From: an uncultured Oscillospiraceae bacterium
GTDB taxonomy: Bacteria > Bacillota > Clostridia > Oscillospirales > Oscillospiraceae
DNA length: 13,153 nucleotides
Assembly: GCA_910588365.1 (NCBI GenBank)
Contig: CAJUQS010000094.1
Span: forward strand, 1-13,153
Direction: 5' to 3'
Position numbers and translations under genes: made by a program. The notes beneath the pieces were generated by a model. That model searched no databases, was not told where the DNA came from, and saw only the letters and a program-made list of their open reading frames with translations. This document shows positions 6,487-12,126 of this stretch, piece by piece. The stretch's first letter is position 1. Each line of letters starts with the position of its first letter.

Positions 6487-6677
6487 ACGCCGCCCTCCCC
6501 ATTGTCCTCCTTGATCTCCCACTCGCGGGGCCTCTGCTTGGCGGGCCGGCTGCGGGGAGGCTTCTTACGGGGCGTCTTTTTCCGAATGTCGGTGCGGGTG
6601 GTCGGAGCTCTGGACGAATCCATCATCATCCGCTCCAATCCCGCCAGACGGGTATCACCCATGAAATATCTCGGCAT
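6483..6677 (-). CDS. small basic protein of unknown function
   Basis: A 64-aa protein; ATG 6677-6675 with CAGGAGGACAAAAAGAAT upstream. The N-terminus MPRYFMGDTRLAGLERMMM is a short amphipathic segment. The middle is strongly basic and Pro-rich (RKKTPRKKPPRSRPAKQRPR), the end acidic. No domain is recognised; nucleic-acid binding is a guess from charge. Its TGA overlaps the ATG of the ArdA gene, so the two are translationally coupled. It is the first gene after a terminator (6724-6755). Confidence 0.7.
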   Translation of the reverse strand: MPRYFMGDTRLAGLERMMMDSSRAPTTRTDIRKKTPRKKPPRSRPAKQRPREWEIKEDNGEGGV

Positions 6678-6704
6678 ATTCTTTTTGTCCTCCTGTTTTT
6701 ATTT

Positions 6705-6765
6705 GCGGTTCCCGAAAAAAGGACAAAAAGAAAAAAGGCGCTGCCCTTTTTTTCAGGGAAACGGC
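6705..6765. repeat. imperfect inverted repeat in the gap between the 240-aa and 64-aa genes
   Basis: GCGGTTCCCGAAAAAAGG (6705-6722) is the imperfect reverse complement of 6744-6765 (CCCTTTTTTTCAGGGAAACGGC). The arrangement and sequence resemble the inverted repeat at 3938-4006, with the same order of arm, A-rich stretch and terminator. This suggests a repeated module placed in intergenic gaps of this element. Confidence 0.55.
6724..6755 (-). terminator. Rho-independent terminator after the 240-aa gene
   Basis: On the minus strand an A-rich arm leads into GGGC-AGC-GCC, followed by TTTTTTCTTTTTG. It lies about 35 nt after the TAA of the upstream gene. The stem is short in G-C pairs but extended by A-T pairs. 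Confidence 0.55.
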
Positions 6766-6789
6766 CTAAAATGAAACAATTATTGATTT

Positions 6790-7512
6790 TTAGCTAAACT
6801 GCATTCCGCCATCCTGCGGGCACTCCATAGCGGCAAACTCCATCTCCTTCTGGTTGGATATCTCCACCCGAGCCTCCAAATCAGGGATGCCGTGTTCAAT
6901 TTGCTTTGCGGTGGATTCCAGGCATTTTTGCCTCTCTTCTGTCATAGGGTAAGAGTTCTCCAGCGTTTCGTGGATACTGCGATAGACCTCCGTCAGCTGC
7001 TCCGGACTAAAGAGGGCGCTGCGGGAAACGAGGCCAGAGCGGGTGGCGAAGTTCTGCTTGGCAGTGATGTAACAGTCCACACCGCCAAGGGGACCGTAGT
7101 AATCTCCCTGGTTAAGTCCAGTACGTTCCTGCACTCGCTCCCAGGTGATAAACTGGACACCATACTGGGTGGGGTGGCCCGCCAGAACCACGCCGTTGAA
7201 ATCAGCCAGCAGCCTGTAGTCTCCCGTCAGGCCGCTGGCTGTCAATTGGGGCGCCGTCTCCATCTGGCTCATATACTCGGCGGTGATCCTGATGACGTCG
7301 GTCGCCTTGTCCAAGGCTGCGCTTCTGGCGTCGTTCGCCACATCCTCCTTCCAATACCTTACCGCGCCGGTATCCAGAGCAAGGCAGAGGCGCTGGCCGT
7401 CCAGTTCTACCGGCAGAAGGCCATCCTCCGTTTCCGATTTCACGGCGAAGCCCTCATGCTGAAGGTTGAGGGTCAGTTCTTGGAAGTATCGGTTTTTCGC
7501 TTCTGTGTTCAT
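6790..7512 (-). CDS. protein of unknown function, first gene of the ICE block
   Basis: A 240-aa protein; ATG 7512-7510 with AGGAGGATCAAA directly upstream. An in-frame start at 7545 would give 11 more residues but has no ribosome binding site. The sequence begins MNTEAKNRYFQELTLNLQHE and continues with VELDGQRLCLALDTGAVRYWKED. The middle has LLADFNGVVLAGHPTQYGVQFITWE, then GDYYGPLGGVDCYITAKQNFATRSGL, and the C-terminus is helical and acidic. No signal peptide, membrane segment or catalytic motif is recognised. The overall look is of the accessory proteins that accompany antirestriction genes in Clostridial ICEs, but I cannot name a family. It stands alone between the leader described at 7655-7737 and a terminator at 6724-6755, so it is probably a single-gene unit. 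Confidence 0.75.
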   Translation of the reverse strand: MNTEAKNRYFQELTLNLQHEGFAVKSETEDGLLPVELDGQRLCLALDTGAVRYWKEDVANDARSAALDKATDVIRITAEYMSQMETAPQLTASGLTGDYRLLADFNGVVLAGHPTQYGVQFITWERVQERTGLNQGDYYGPLGGVDCYITAKQNFATRSGLVSRSALFSPEQLTEVYRSIHETLENSYPMTEERQKCLESTAKQIEHGIPDLEARVEISNQKEMEFAAMECPQDGGMQFS

Positions 7513-7654
7513 TTTGATCCTCCTGTTCTTTTCGTGTAATTGCAACTTTTTGATCCGGAAAATTCAGTGCCCTTTTTAATTTCGACTATTTTCAAAACGG
7601 GCGCCGGGGATATCGTTATGGGATGCTTACAGTTTTGTGGTATCTTTCTGGAAA

Positions 7655-7737
7655 AGAAAAAGCGCCGACCGAATGGCTGCTTCAGCCAACGAATCGACGC
7701 TCAAAACCGGCGCTTCACAACTGTAGCGCCCTTTTTC
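7655..7737 (-). promoter_or_regulatory. candidate transcription attenuator (mutually exclusive hairpins)
   Basis: Three arms are seen: A 7660-7667 (AAGCGCCG), B 7708-7715 (CGGCGCTT) and C 7725-7730 (AGCGCC). B pairs perfectly with A, or through GGCGCT (7709-7714) with C. On the minus-strand RNA, B-A encloses a small hairpin (TGGCTG 7674-7679 with CAGCCA 7683-7688) and is followed by TTTTTCTTTTCC, a terminator. The C-B pairing would prevent it. The device lies about 145 nt upstream of the 240-aa gene, where a leader would be. The plus strand mirrors it, with C-B followed by CTTTTTC. Regulation is inferred; the pairings are read directly. Confidence 0.5.
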
Positions 7738-7748
7738 AATTGCCTGTT

Positions 7749-7765
7749 ACGAGGGTTCGAATCCC
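7749..7765 (+). repeat. tRNA T-arm-like fragment, inverted relative to tRNA-Ser
   Basis: ACGAGGGTTCGAATCCC is identical over 17 bp to the T-arm of the tRNA-Ser gene but lies on the opposite strand (its complement is at 7905-7921). The next bases (GCCAGTTGC) look like an acceptor 3' strand without CCA, and no tRNA 5' half is found. It is probably a remnant of a tRNA or attachment site. The T-arm is widely conserved, so the source tRNA cannot be named. Confidence 0.5.
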
Positions 7766-7844
7766 GCCAGTTGCTTAAAAAACCGCATTTACATCTCCAG
7801 TTTGACTGCTGAAAATTTGAGGGTCAAAAACCCCGGAAACCACT

Positions 7845-7873
7845 GATGCCGTAGGCTTTCAGCCTACGGCATC
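7845..7873 (-). terminator. strong hairpin downstream of tRNA-Ser
   Basis: GATGCCGTAGGCT (7845-7857) and AGCCTACGGCATC (7861-7873) form a perfect 13-bp stem with a 3-nt loop, 18 nt after the tRNA 3' end. No T-run follows directly on the minus strand (AGTGGTTTCC, then GGTTTTT 13 nt on). It may be a terminator, or a structure tied to the attachment site. Confidence 0.45.
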
Positions 7874-7891
7874 TAAAGTGGGCATTTACTT

Positions 7892-7980
7892 TGGCGCAGC
7901 GGGAGGGATTCGAACCCTCGTGGGATTGCTCCCAAACTGATTTCGAGTCAGCCCCGTTATGACCACTTCGATACCGCTGC
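7892..7980 (-). tRNA. tRNA-Ser (anticodon CGA)
   Basis: The gene is 89 nt including the encoded CCA. The acceptor stem GCAGCGG (5') pairs with CCGCTGC (3'), followed by discriminator G and CCA at 7894-7892. The anticodon stem GCTGA/TCAGT carries the loop CTCGAAA, giving anticodon CGA, which reads UCG. The long variable arm GGGAGCAATCCC is typical of class II tRNAs such as serine. The T-arm GAGGGTTCGAATCCCTC is normal. The G discriminator and long arm support serine over leucine. It lies at the probable junction of ICE and chromosome, and its anticodon region is partly duplicated at 8153-8173. Confidence 0.95.
7939..7960 (-). repeat. anticodon-region repeat, copy 1 (possible attachment core)
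   Basis: These 22 bases inside the tRNA-Ser gene recur at 8153-8173 in the same orientation, identical except for one missing C. They cover the anticodon loop and the adjoining D-arm side. Tyrosine recombinases commonly use tRNA anticodon regions as crossover sites, so this may be an attachment core. Confidence 0.5.
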
Positions 7981-8152
7981 ATACTGTACTTTCAATGCTT
8001 TGCCCGATCACGACACGAGCAGACACCGCATAGAAAAACATAAATAAATTGTAGAAAAACCGCAGATATGACGCCATTGAAAGCCGTATATTAATTTCAA
8101 AAGCCCAGTGTTACCAAGGCGTTCCACCGGACAGCGTCCGACCGGCCTACAC

Positions 8153-8173
8153 GATTTCGAGTCAGCCCGTTAT
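8153..8173 (-). repeat. anticodon-region repeat, copy 2 (displaced attachment-like site)
   Basis: It starts GATTTCGAGTCAGCCC on the plus strand and matches 7939-7960 with one base fewer. Flanks on both sides differ from the tRNA, so it is not a second tRNA gene. The length and position fit a former attachment site from an earlier integration or deletion. Confidence 0.5.
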
Positions 8174-8246
8174 CTTTTTCCAGAGTACAGATTAGGAACC
8201 TCCAATTTAAGAAGGACTCCATATACTATACATACTCATGTTAAAT

Positions 8247-8275
8247 ATTTTATCATATTCTCCGCAGCTATGCAA
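8247..8275 (-). promoter_or_regulatory. promoter-like site reading toward tRNA-Ser
   Basis: On the minus strand TTGCAT (8275-8270), a 17-nt spacer and TAAAAT (8252-8247) fit a sigma-70/SigA promoter. A transcript starting near 8240 would pass the 8153-8173 repeat and reach tRNA-Ser. No better promoter for the tRNA was found in the 120 bases before it. Confidence 0.4.
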
Positions 8276-8413
8276 GGACTAATCCGCAAAAACCAGAAAA
8301 ATCTTGTCTCTGCAAGGGTGATGCCACCAGCACCGCTTCAGGCATCAGCTTGGCGCTTGAACCCGCTTGACCATAAGCAGTATCTTTCCGGCCAGCTGTC
8401 AGGCTCTCTGTAT

Positions 8414-8454
8414 TTCCGGCCCTGCCTCCCTTTTATATGGAGCCAGGGCCGGAA
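8414..8454. other. strong hairpin in the ancestral glnS 3' region
   Basis: TTCCGGCCCTG (8414-8424) pairs perfectly with CAGGGCCGGAA (8444-8454), and CTCC/GGAG extends the stem inward. No T-run follows on either strand, so a Rho-independent terminator is not supported. Without the MITE it would lie 22 nt after the glnS stop and may help 3'-end formation or mRNA stability. Confidence 0.45.
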
Positions 8455-8479
8455 CACATACCATGCTATATGTGGCTTA

Positions 8480-8640
8480 GAGCCTGTTTAATATCTCAGC
8501 GTGTGCGGATTGGCGAGATAGATTTTATGTCCTGCAAGGCAAAAAACCGCAGCAATCCTGACGGATTGCAAGGATTTTTAACGCAGTCAGGACGGAAAAT
8601 ATGCCGCCAAGGCGGGCGCGGGGAGATGTTAAACAGGCTC
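8480..8640. mobile_element. 161-bp MITE inserted at the glnS stop codon
   Basis: Terminal inverted repeats of 18 bp (GAGCCTGTTTAATATCTC at 8480-8497, GAGATGTTAAACAGGCTC at 8623-8640) match in 17 of 18 positions. They are flanked by a 3-bp direct repeat TTA (8477-8479 and 8641-8643), a target duplication of the size seen for some IS5-family elements. There is no transposase, so it would need one in trans. The interior holds further palindromes. The right TTA is the complement of the glnS stop codon TAA. Confidence 0.75.
8541..8569 (-). terminator. hairpin inside the MITE that may terminate glnS
   Basis: GCAATCC (8552-8558) and GGATTGC (8563-8569) form a 7-bp stem with a 4-nt loop. On the minus strand it is followed by TGCGG and then TTTTTT. 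The 5-nt gap weakens it, but it is the only T-rich terminator candidate after glnS. Confidence 0.4.
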
Positions 8641-10335
8641 TTACATCTTGAAGCTGTCCTTCAGTCCCACGCTGCGGTTGAACACCAGACGGCCGGGGGT
8701 GCTGTCTTTGTCCAGGCAGAAGTATCCCACCCGCATGAACTGGAACCGGTCGCCGGGGACGGCGTCCTTCAGCCCCGCCTCCAGCTTGCAGCCCACAGCC
8801 ACCTCCAGGGAGGCGGGGTTCAGGCAGTCCAAAAAGTTCTTGTCCGCCCCATCGGGTGCGGGGTCGGTGAAAAGGTTGTCGTAGAGACGGCACTCCGCGT
8901 CCACGGCGGTGGCGGCGTCCACCCAGTGGATGGTAGCGCCCTTTACCTTGCGGCCGTCGGCGGGATTGCCACCCCGGCTGTCCGGGTCATAGGTGGCAAA
9001 AATTTCAAGCAGATTGCCCGCCTCATCCCTTTTGCAGCCGGTGCAGATGATGAGGTAGGCCCCCTTCAGCCGGCACTCCAGGCCGCCGGGGCACAGGCGC
9101 TTGTACTTGGGCACCGGCGTCTCCAGGAAGTCCTCCGCCTCCACGTACAGCTCCCGGGAGAAGGTGATGGTCCGGGTGCCGTCCTCGGGGCGGTTGGGGT
9201 TGTTTTCCACCTCGAAGGTCTCGCTCTGGCCCTCGGGGTAGTTGGTGATGGTCAGCTTCACCGGACGGATGACCGCCATGACCCGCCGGGCGGTCTCGTT
9301 GAGATCCTCCCGCAGGCAGTGCTCCAAAAAGGCGTACTCCACGGTGCTGGTGGCCTTGGCCACGCCGATGCGCTCGCAGAAATTGCGGATGGAGGCCGGG
9401 GTGTAGCCCCGACGGCGCATCCCGCGCAGGGTGGGCATCCGGGGATCGTCCCAGCCGGAGACCCGGCCCTCCTCCACCAGAAGGCGGAGCTTGCGCTTGC
9501 TCATGACGGTGTAGTTGATGCCCAGGCGGGCGAACTCAATCTGCCGGGGCTTGGCGGGCAGGTCGCAGTTGGCGATTACCCAGTCGTAGAGGGGCCGGTG
9601 GGCCTCAAACTCCAGGGAACACAGGGAGTGGGTGATGCCCTCCAGGGCGTCCTGGATGGGGTGGGCGAAGTCGTACATGGGGTAGATGCACCACTTGTCT
9701 CCCTGCCGGTGGTGGTGGGTGTGGTTGATCCGGTAGATCGCCGGGTCGCGCATGTTGAAGTTGCCGCTGGTCAGGTCGATCTTGGCCCGCAGGGTCATGG
9801 CCCCGTTGGGGAACTCCCCGGCGCGCATCCGGCGGAAGAGGTCCAGGCTCTCCTCTACGGGCCGGTCCCGCCAAGGGGAGCGGGCGGGGGTGTTCACGTC
9901 CCCCCGGTACTCCTTGAACTCCTCCGGCGTCAGCTGGCAGACGTAGGCCAGGCCCTTCTTGATGAGGCCCTCTGCCAGCTCGTAGGTCCTCTCAAAGTAG
10001 TCGCTCCCGTAGAACAGCCGGTCCCCCCAGTCGAACCCCAGCCAGTGGATATCCTCCTGGATGGCCTCCACGAATTCCACGTCCTCCTTGGCGGGGTTGG
10101 TGTCGTCAAAGCGGAGGTTGCAGAGCCCGCCGTACTTCTCGGCGGTGCTGAAGTTGATGCACAGCGCCTTGCAGTGGCCGATGTGCAGGTAGCCGTTGGG
10201 TTCCGGGGGAAAACGGGTATGGACGGTCATGCCCTGGAACCGGCCCCCCTCTGCGATGTCCTCGTCGATGAACTGATGGATGAAATGCTTGCTTTCGGCC
10301 TCCTCGGTGATGGGAGCCTTGCTTTCCTCGGCCAT
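8641..10335 (-). CDS. glnS: glutaminyl-tRNA synthetase
   Basis: A 564-aa class I aminoacyl-tRNA synthetase that charges tRNA-Gln with glutamine using ATP, in the cytoplasm. ATG 10335-10333 has AAGGAGTG 8 nt upstream. The Rossmann-fold signature RFPPEPNGYLHIGH (41-54) contains the HIGH motif in the form specific to GlnRS. The second ATP motif is VMSKRKL (277-283), the GlnRS version of KMSKS. LRFDDTNP (74-81) and the two C-terminal anticodon-binding beta-barrels (from about residue 350) are present. Length matches E. coli GlnS (about 554). Many Firmicutes instead use GluRS plus GatCAB; having GlnRS fits the Clostridia that carry it. It diverges from rimM, with its own promoter (10394-10422). 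The stop codon TAA coincides with the target duplication of a MITE, and the coding sequence is intact. Confidence 0.97.
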   Translation of the reverse strand: MAEESKAPITEEAESKHFIHQFIDEDIAEGGRFQGMTVHTRFPPEPNGYLHIGHCKALCINFSTAEKYGGLCNLRFDDTNPAKEDVEFVEAIQEDIHWLGFDWGDRLFYGSDYFERTYELAEGLIKKGLAYVCQLTPEEFKEYRGDVNTPARSPWRDRPVEESLDLFRRMRAGEFPNGAMTLRAKIDLTSGNFNMRDPAIYRINHTHHHRQGDKWCIYPMYDFAHPIQDALEGITHSLCSLEFEAHRPLYDWVIANCDLPAKPRQIEFARLGINYTVMSKRKLRLLVEEGRVSGWDDPRMPTLRGMRRRGYTPASIRNFCERIGVAKATSTVEYAFLEHCLREDLNETARRVMAVIRPVKLTITNYPEGQSETFEVENNPNRPEDGTRTITFSRELYVEAEDFLETPVPKYKRLCPGGLECRLKGAYLIICTGCKRDEAGNLLEIFATYDPDSRGGNPADGRKVKGATIHWVDAATAVDAECRLYDNLFTDPAPDGADKNFLDCLNPASLEVAVGCKLEAGLKDAVPGDRFQFMRVGYFCLDKDSTPGRLVFNRSVGLKDSFKM

Positions 10336-10393
10336 GTCGTCACACTCCTTACAGTGATAATTTTTCCATCTTATCCAAAAATGGTTGAAAGTT

Positions 10394-10422
10394 ATTATAC
10401 AAAATGACGGCAGGAAAAGCAA
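10394..10422 (-). promoter_or_regulatory. glnS promoter
   Basis: On the minus strand TTGCTT (10422-10417), a 17-nt spacer and a perfect TATAAT (10399-10394) lie about 60 nt before the glnS start. No T-box or other leader element fits the short untranslated region. Confidence 0.75.
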
Positions 10423-10486
10423 GAGGGAATCCCCGCATTTCAGAAAGTTTTTGGGGAGTCCCGCAAATTTTCCTTCGCCCTCCCCA

Positions 10487-10515
10487 TTGCCCTTTTCCGG
10501 AAACTATAGTAAAAT
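10487..10515 (+). promoter_or_regulatory. rimM-trmD promoter
   Basis: TTGCCC (10487-10492), a 17-nt spacer and TAAAAT (10510-10515) lie 35 nt before the rimM start. Together with the glnS promoter it makes a compact divergent promoter region. Confidence 0.65.
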
Positions 10516-10550
10516 GGACCGGAAACACCACCCGCAAAGGAGAATCCTCT

Positions 10551-11054
10551 ATGGAACTGGAATTCATCACCGCCGGACAGATCGTCAACACCCACGGCAT
10601 CCGGGGAGAGGTCAAGCTGCTGCCCCAGGGGGTGGAGCCGGACCTCCTGGCTCAGTGCGATCCCCTCTATATCGGCGGCAGGCCCTTCTCCCCCGCCGCC
10701 CGCCGCGTCCACAAGGGCTGCCTGCTGCTGCGGCTCGAGGGCGTGGACGACATGGACGCCGCCTTGGCGCTCAAGGGAAAGACCGTCTCTATCCGCCGTG
10801 CGGACGCCCCCCTGCCGGCGGGGGAGTTTTTTGACGAGGAGCTGGTGGGCCTCACGGCCCGGGACGCGGAGACCGGGGAGGAGCTGGGAAAGATTGACCA
10901 GGTCCTCACCTACCCCGCCCATAAGATCTACGCGGTCCGGGGCGGAAAGGACGAGTACCTGGTGCCCGCCGTGCCCGCCTTCATCGCCGCTGTCAACCTC
11001 CCCGGCGGCACGGTGGAGATCCATATGATCGAGGGCCTGGGTACGCATTCATAA
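10551..11054 (+). CDS. rimM: 16S rRNA processing protein RimM
   Basis: A 167-aa protein, the usual length for RimM. ATG 10551 follows AAAGGAG; a longer in-frame start at 10404 lacks a ribosome binding site and would overlap the promoter. The N-terminal barrel begins with the family pattern TAGQIVNTHGIRGEVKL (7-23). The C-terminal PRC-barrel has FFDEELVGL near residue 92 and DEYLVPAVPAF near residue 143. RimM helps 30S assembly by binding ribosomal protein S19 and the 16S 3' domain. It is followed by trmD as in most bacteria, though a 190-base gap with a repeat now separates them. rpsP is not upstream; glnS lies there in the opposite direction. Confidence 0.95.
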   Translation: MELEFITAGQIVNTHGIRGEVKLLPQGVEPDLLAQCDPLYIGGRPFSPAARRVHKGCLLLRLEGVDDMDAALALKGKTVSIRRADAPLPAGEFFDEELVGLTARDAETGEELGKIDQVLTYPAHKIYAVRGGKDEYLVPAVPAFIAAVNLPGGTVEIHMIEGLGTHS

Positions 11055-11226
11055 GGTAACCATTCTTTTTCTTGAAAGAAAAAGAATCAAAAAGAACTTT
11101 TGCGGCGAAACTGCCGTTTCGCCTGTGATCCTCCGGGGCTCAGCCGGGAGAGAAAAGGCAAAGCATCGCTTTGCCGCAGAGCTCTTTTTTGATACTTTTT
11201 TCTCTCGAGAAAAAAGTATGGATACC
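11055..11226. repeat. 172-bp multi-hairpin intergenic repeat (MITE-like)
   Basis: The ends are inverted repeats of about 50 bp: GGTAACC-ATTC at the left against GGTATCC-ATAC at the right, each followed by its own palindrome. Internal perfect stems: 11062-11073/11076-11087 (12 bp), 11104-11110/11117-11123 (7 bp), 11157-11164/11168-11175 (8 bp), 11192-11204/11207-11219 (13 bp). The element starts right after the rimM stop and ends 18 nt before trmD. It has no coding capacity. It resembles dispersed palindromic intergenic repeats of gut Clostridia; copy number cannot be judged here. Confidence 0.7.
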
Positions 11227-11244
11227 TCAAAATAGGAGCAGGAT

Positions 11245-12066
11245 ATGAGAATTGACATTATGACGCTGTTCCCCGAGACGGTGGGGGACATGATGAACGA
11301 GTCCATTCTGGGCCGGGCCCAGGAGCGTGGGTACATCCGCATCGATGCCCACCAGATCCGGGACTTCACCGTCAACAAGCAGAAGCAGGTGGACGACTAC
11401 CCCTACGGCGGGGGCCGGGGGGCGGTGATGCAGGCGGACCCCCTCTACCGCTGCTGGACCCACATCAAGGAGAACTTCGGCACGGAAAAAAGCCGGACCA
11501 TCTACCTCTCCCCCTGCGGGACCACCTTCTGCCAGGCCAAGGCCCGGCAGCTGCTGGCGGACTATGACCACCTCATTCTGGTCTGCGGCCACTACGAGGG
11601 CATTGACGAGCGGTTCATCGAGGAGTGCGTGGACGAGGAGATCTCCATGGGGGACTTCGTCCTCACCGGCGGGGAGATTCCCGCCATGGCGGTGGCGGAC
11701 GCGGTGTGCCGGATGGTGCCCGGGGTTCTGCCGGAGGCGGCCTGCTACGAGGAGGAGAGCCACTGGAACGGCCTTTTGGAATACCCCCAGTATAGCCGCC
11801 CCGAGGAGTGGCACGGCCGGAAGGTGCCCGAGGTCCTGCTCAGCGGCCACCACGCCAACGTGGCCCAGTGGCGCAGGCGCCAGTCCATGCTCCGCACCCT
11901 GCGCCGCCGTCCGGACATGTTCCGGGAGTCCGACTTCATGGGCACCAAACAGGACCGGCGGCTGCTCTCGGAGGTCCGCGAGGAGCTGCGGGCGGAGAGG
12001 CAGGCGGCAGAGGAGGCACCAAAACCGGACTCAATCACTGGTTTACCTGCCGGTTCAACCGATTAG
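11245..12066 (+). CDS. trmD: tRNA (guanine-N1-)-methyltransferase TrmD
   Basis: A 273-aa SPOUT-class enzyme that methylates G37 of tRNAs with G36 using S-adenosylmethionine, preventing frameshifts. ATG 11245 has AGGAG 7 nt upstream. The N-terminal MRIDIMTLFPE is the family start. The trefoil-knot AdoMet site shows LSPCGTTFCQAKARQL (91-106), VCGHYEGIDERF (113-124) and SMGDFVLTGGE (134-144). YPYGGGRGAVMQADPL (53-68) and the C-terminal SGHHANVAQWRRRQS segment are typical. The tail after residue 250 (Arg/Glu-rich, then Pro/Thr/Ser) is longer than in many homologues. It lies downstream of rimM. rplS, the usual next gene, is absent. A terminator overlaps its stop codon. Confidence 0.97.
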   Translation: MRIDIMTLFPETVGDMMNESILGRAQERGYIRIDAHQIRDFTVNKQKQVDDYPYGGGRGAVMQADPLYRCWTHIKENFGTEKSRTIYLSPCGTTFCQAKARQLLADYDHLILVCGHYEGIDERFIEECVDEEISMGDFVLTGGEIPAMAVADAVCRMVPGVLPEAACYEEESHWNGLLEYPQYSRPEEWHGRKVPEVLLSGHHANVAQWRRRQSMLRTLRRRPDMFRESDFMGTKQDRRLLSEVREELRAERQAAEEAPKPDSITGLPAGSTD

Positions 12067-12077
12067 CGGTTGTTTTT
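12056..12077 (+). terminator. trmD terminator overlapping the stop codon
   Basis: CAACCG (12056-12061), loop ATTAG and CGGTTG (12067-12072) form a 6-bp stem followed by TTTTT (12073-12077). The TAG stop is in the loop. The T-run and the end of the stem also form the -35 box of the next promoter. Confidence 0.6.
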
Positions 12078-12098
12078 CCCCTCTGCGCGGTCTACAAT
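12070..12098 (+). promoter_or_regulatory. promoter of the XRE-family membrane protein gene
   Basis: TTGTTT (12070-12075), a 17-nt spacer and TACAAT (12093-12098) lie 29 nt before the start at 12127. The -35 box overlaps the trmD terminator. Confidence 0.65.
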
Positions 12099-12126
12099 AG
12101 CCCCAACACGCAAGGAGGACATACAC

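Larger units (their letters stand above)
7513..7891. other. non-coding junction between ICE genes and tRNA-Ser
   Basis: A 379-base stretch with no convincing gene. A plus-strand frame of 90 codons starting at 7540 has no ribosome binding site and crosses hairpins and the tRNA-like fragment. Contents are the three-armed hairpin device (7655-7737), a tRNA T-arm copy (7749-7765) and a hairpin after the tRNA (7845-7873). The end of the mobile element is probably here or at the tRNA 3' end. Confidence 0.6.
7981..8476. other. non-coding region between tRNA-Ser and the MITE
   Basis: About 500 bases without a supportable gene on either strand. Longer plus-strand frames lack ribosome binding sites. 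The part at 8205-8260 is AT-rich. It holds an anticodon-region copy (8153-8173), a small CGGAC-AGC-GTCCG hairpin near 8128-8140, a minus-strand promoter-like site (8247-8275) and an 11-bp hairpin (8414-8454). It looks like an eroded integration site. Confidence 0.6.

Noticed and set aside
125..7512. General reassignment of TAG to a sense codon
   Set aside because: The SpoVG-family and DUF3849 genes and host trmD end naturally in TAG, so TAG still works as a stop here.
7540..7812. Plus-strand ORF of 90 codons in the junction region
   Set aside because: No ribosome binding site, and it runs through the hairpin device and the tRNA-like fragment.
7886..8077. Minus-strand ORF of 63 codons over the tRNA
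   Set aside because: It translates the tRNA-Ser gene (ending RVRIPPAAPK, a typical tRNA artefact).
8153..8173. A second tRNA-Ser gene
   Set aside because: Only the anticodon region matches; acceptor stem, T-arm and CCA are missing.
8437..10407. Plus-strand ORF of 656 codons opposite glnS
   Set aside because: It is the antisense of a high-GC gene with unmistakable GlnRS motifs; no ribosome binding site, and the translation is Val/Gly/His-rich low complexity.
10336..10440. T-box leader in front of glnS
   Set aside because: The leader is only about 60 nt and lacks the conserved T-box sequence and specifier stem.
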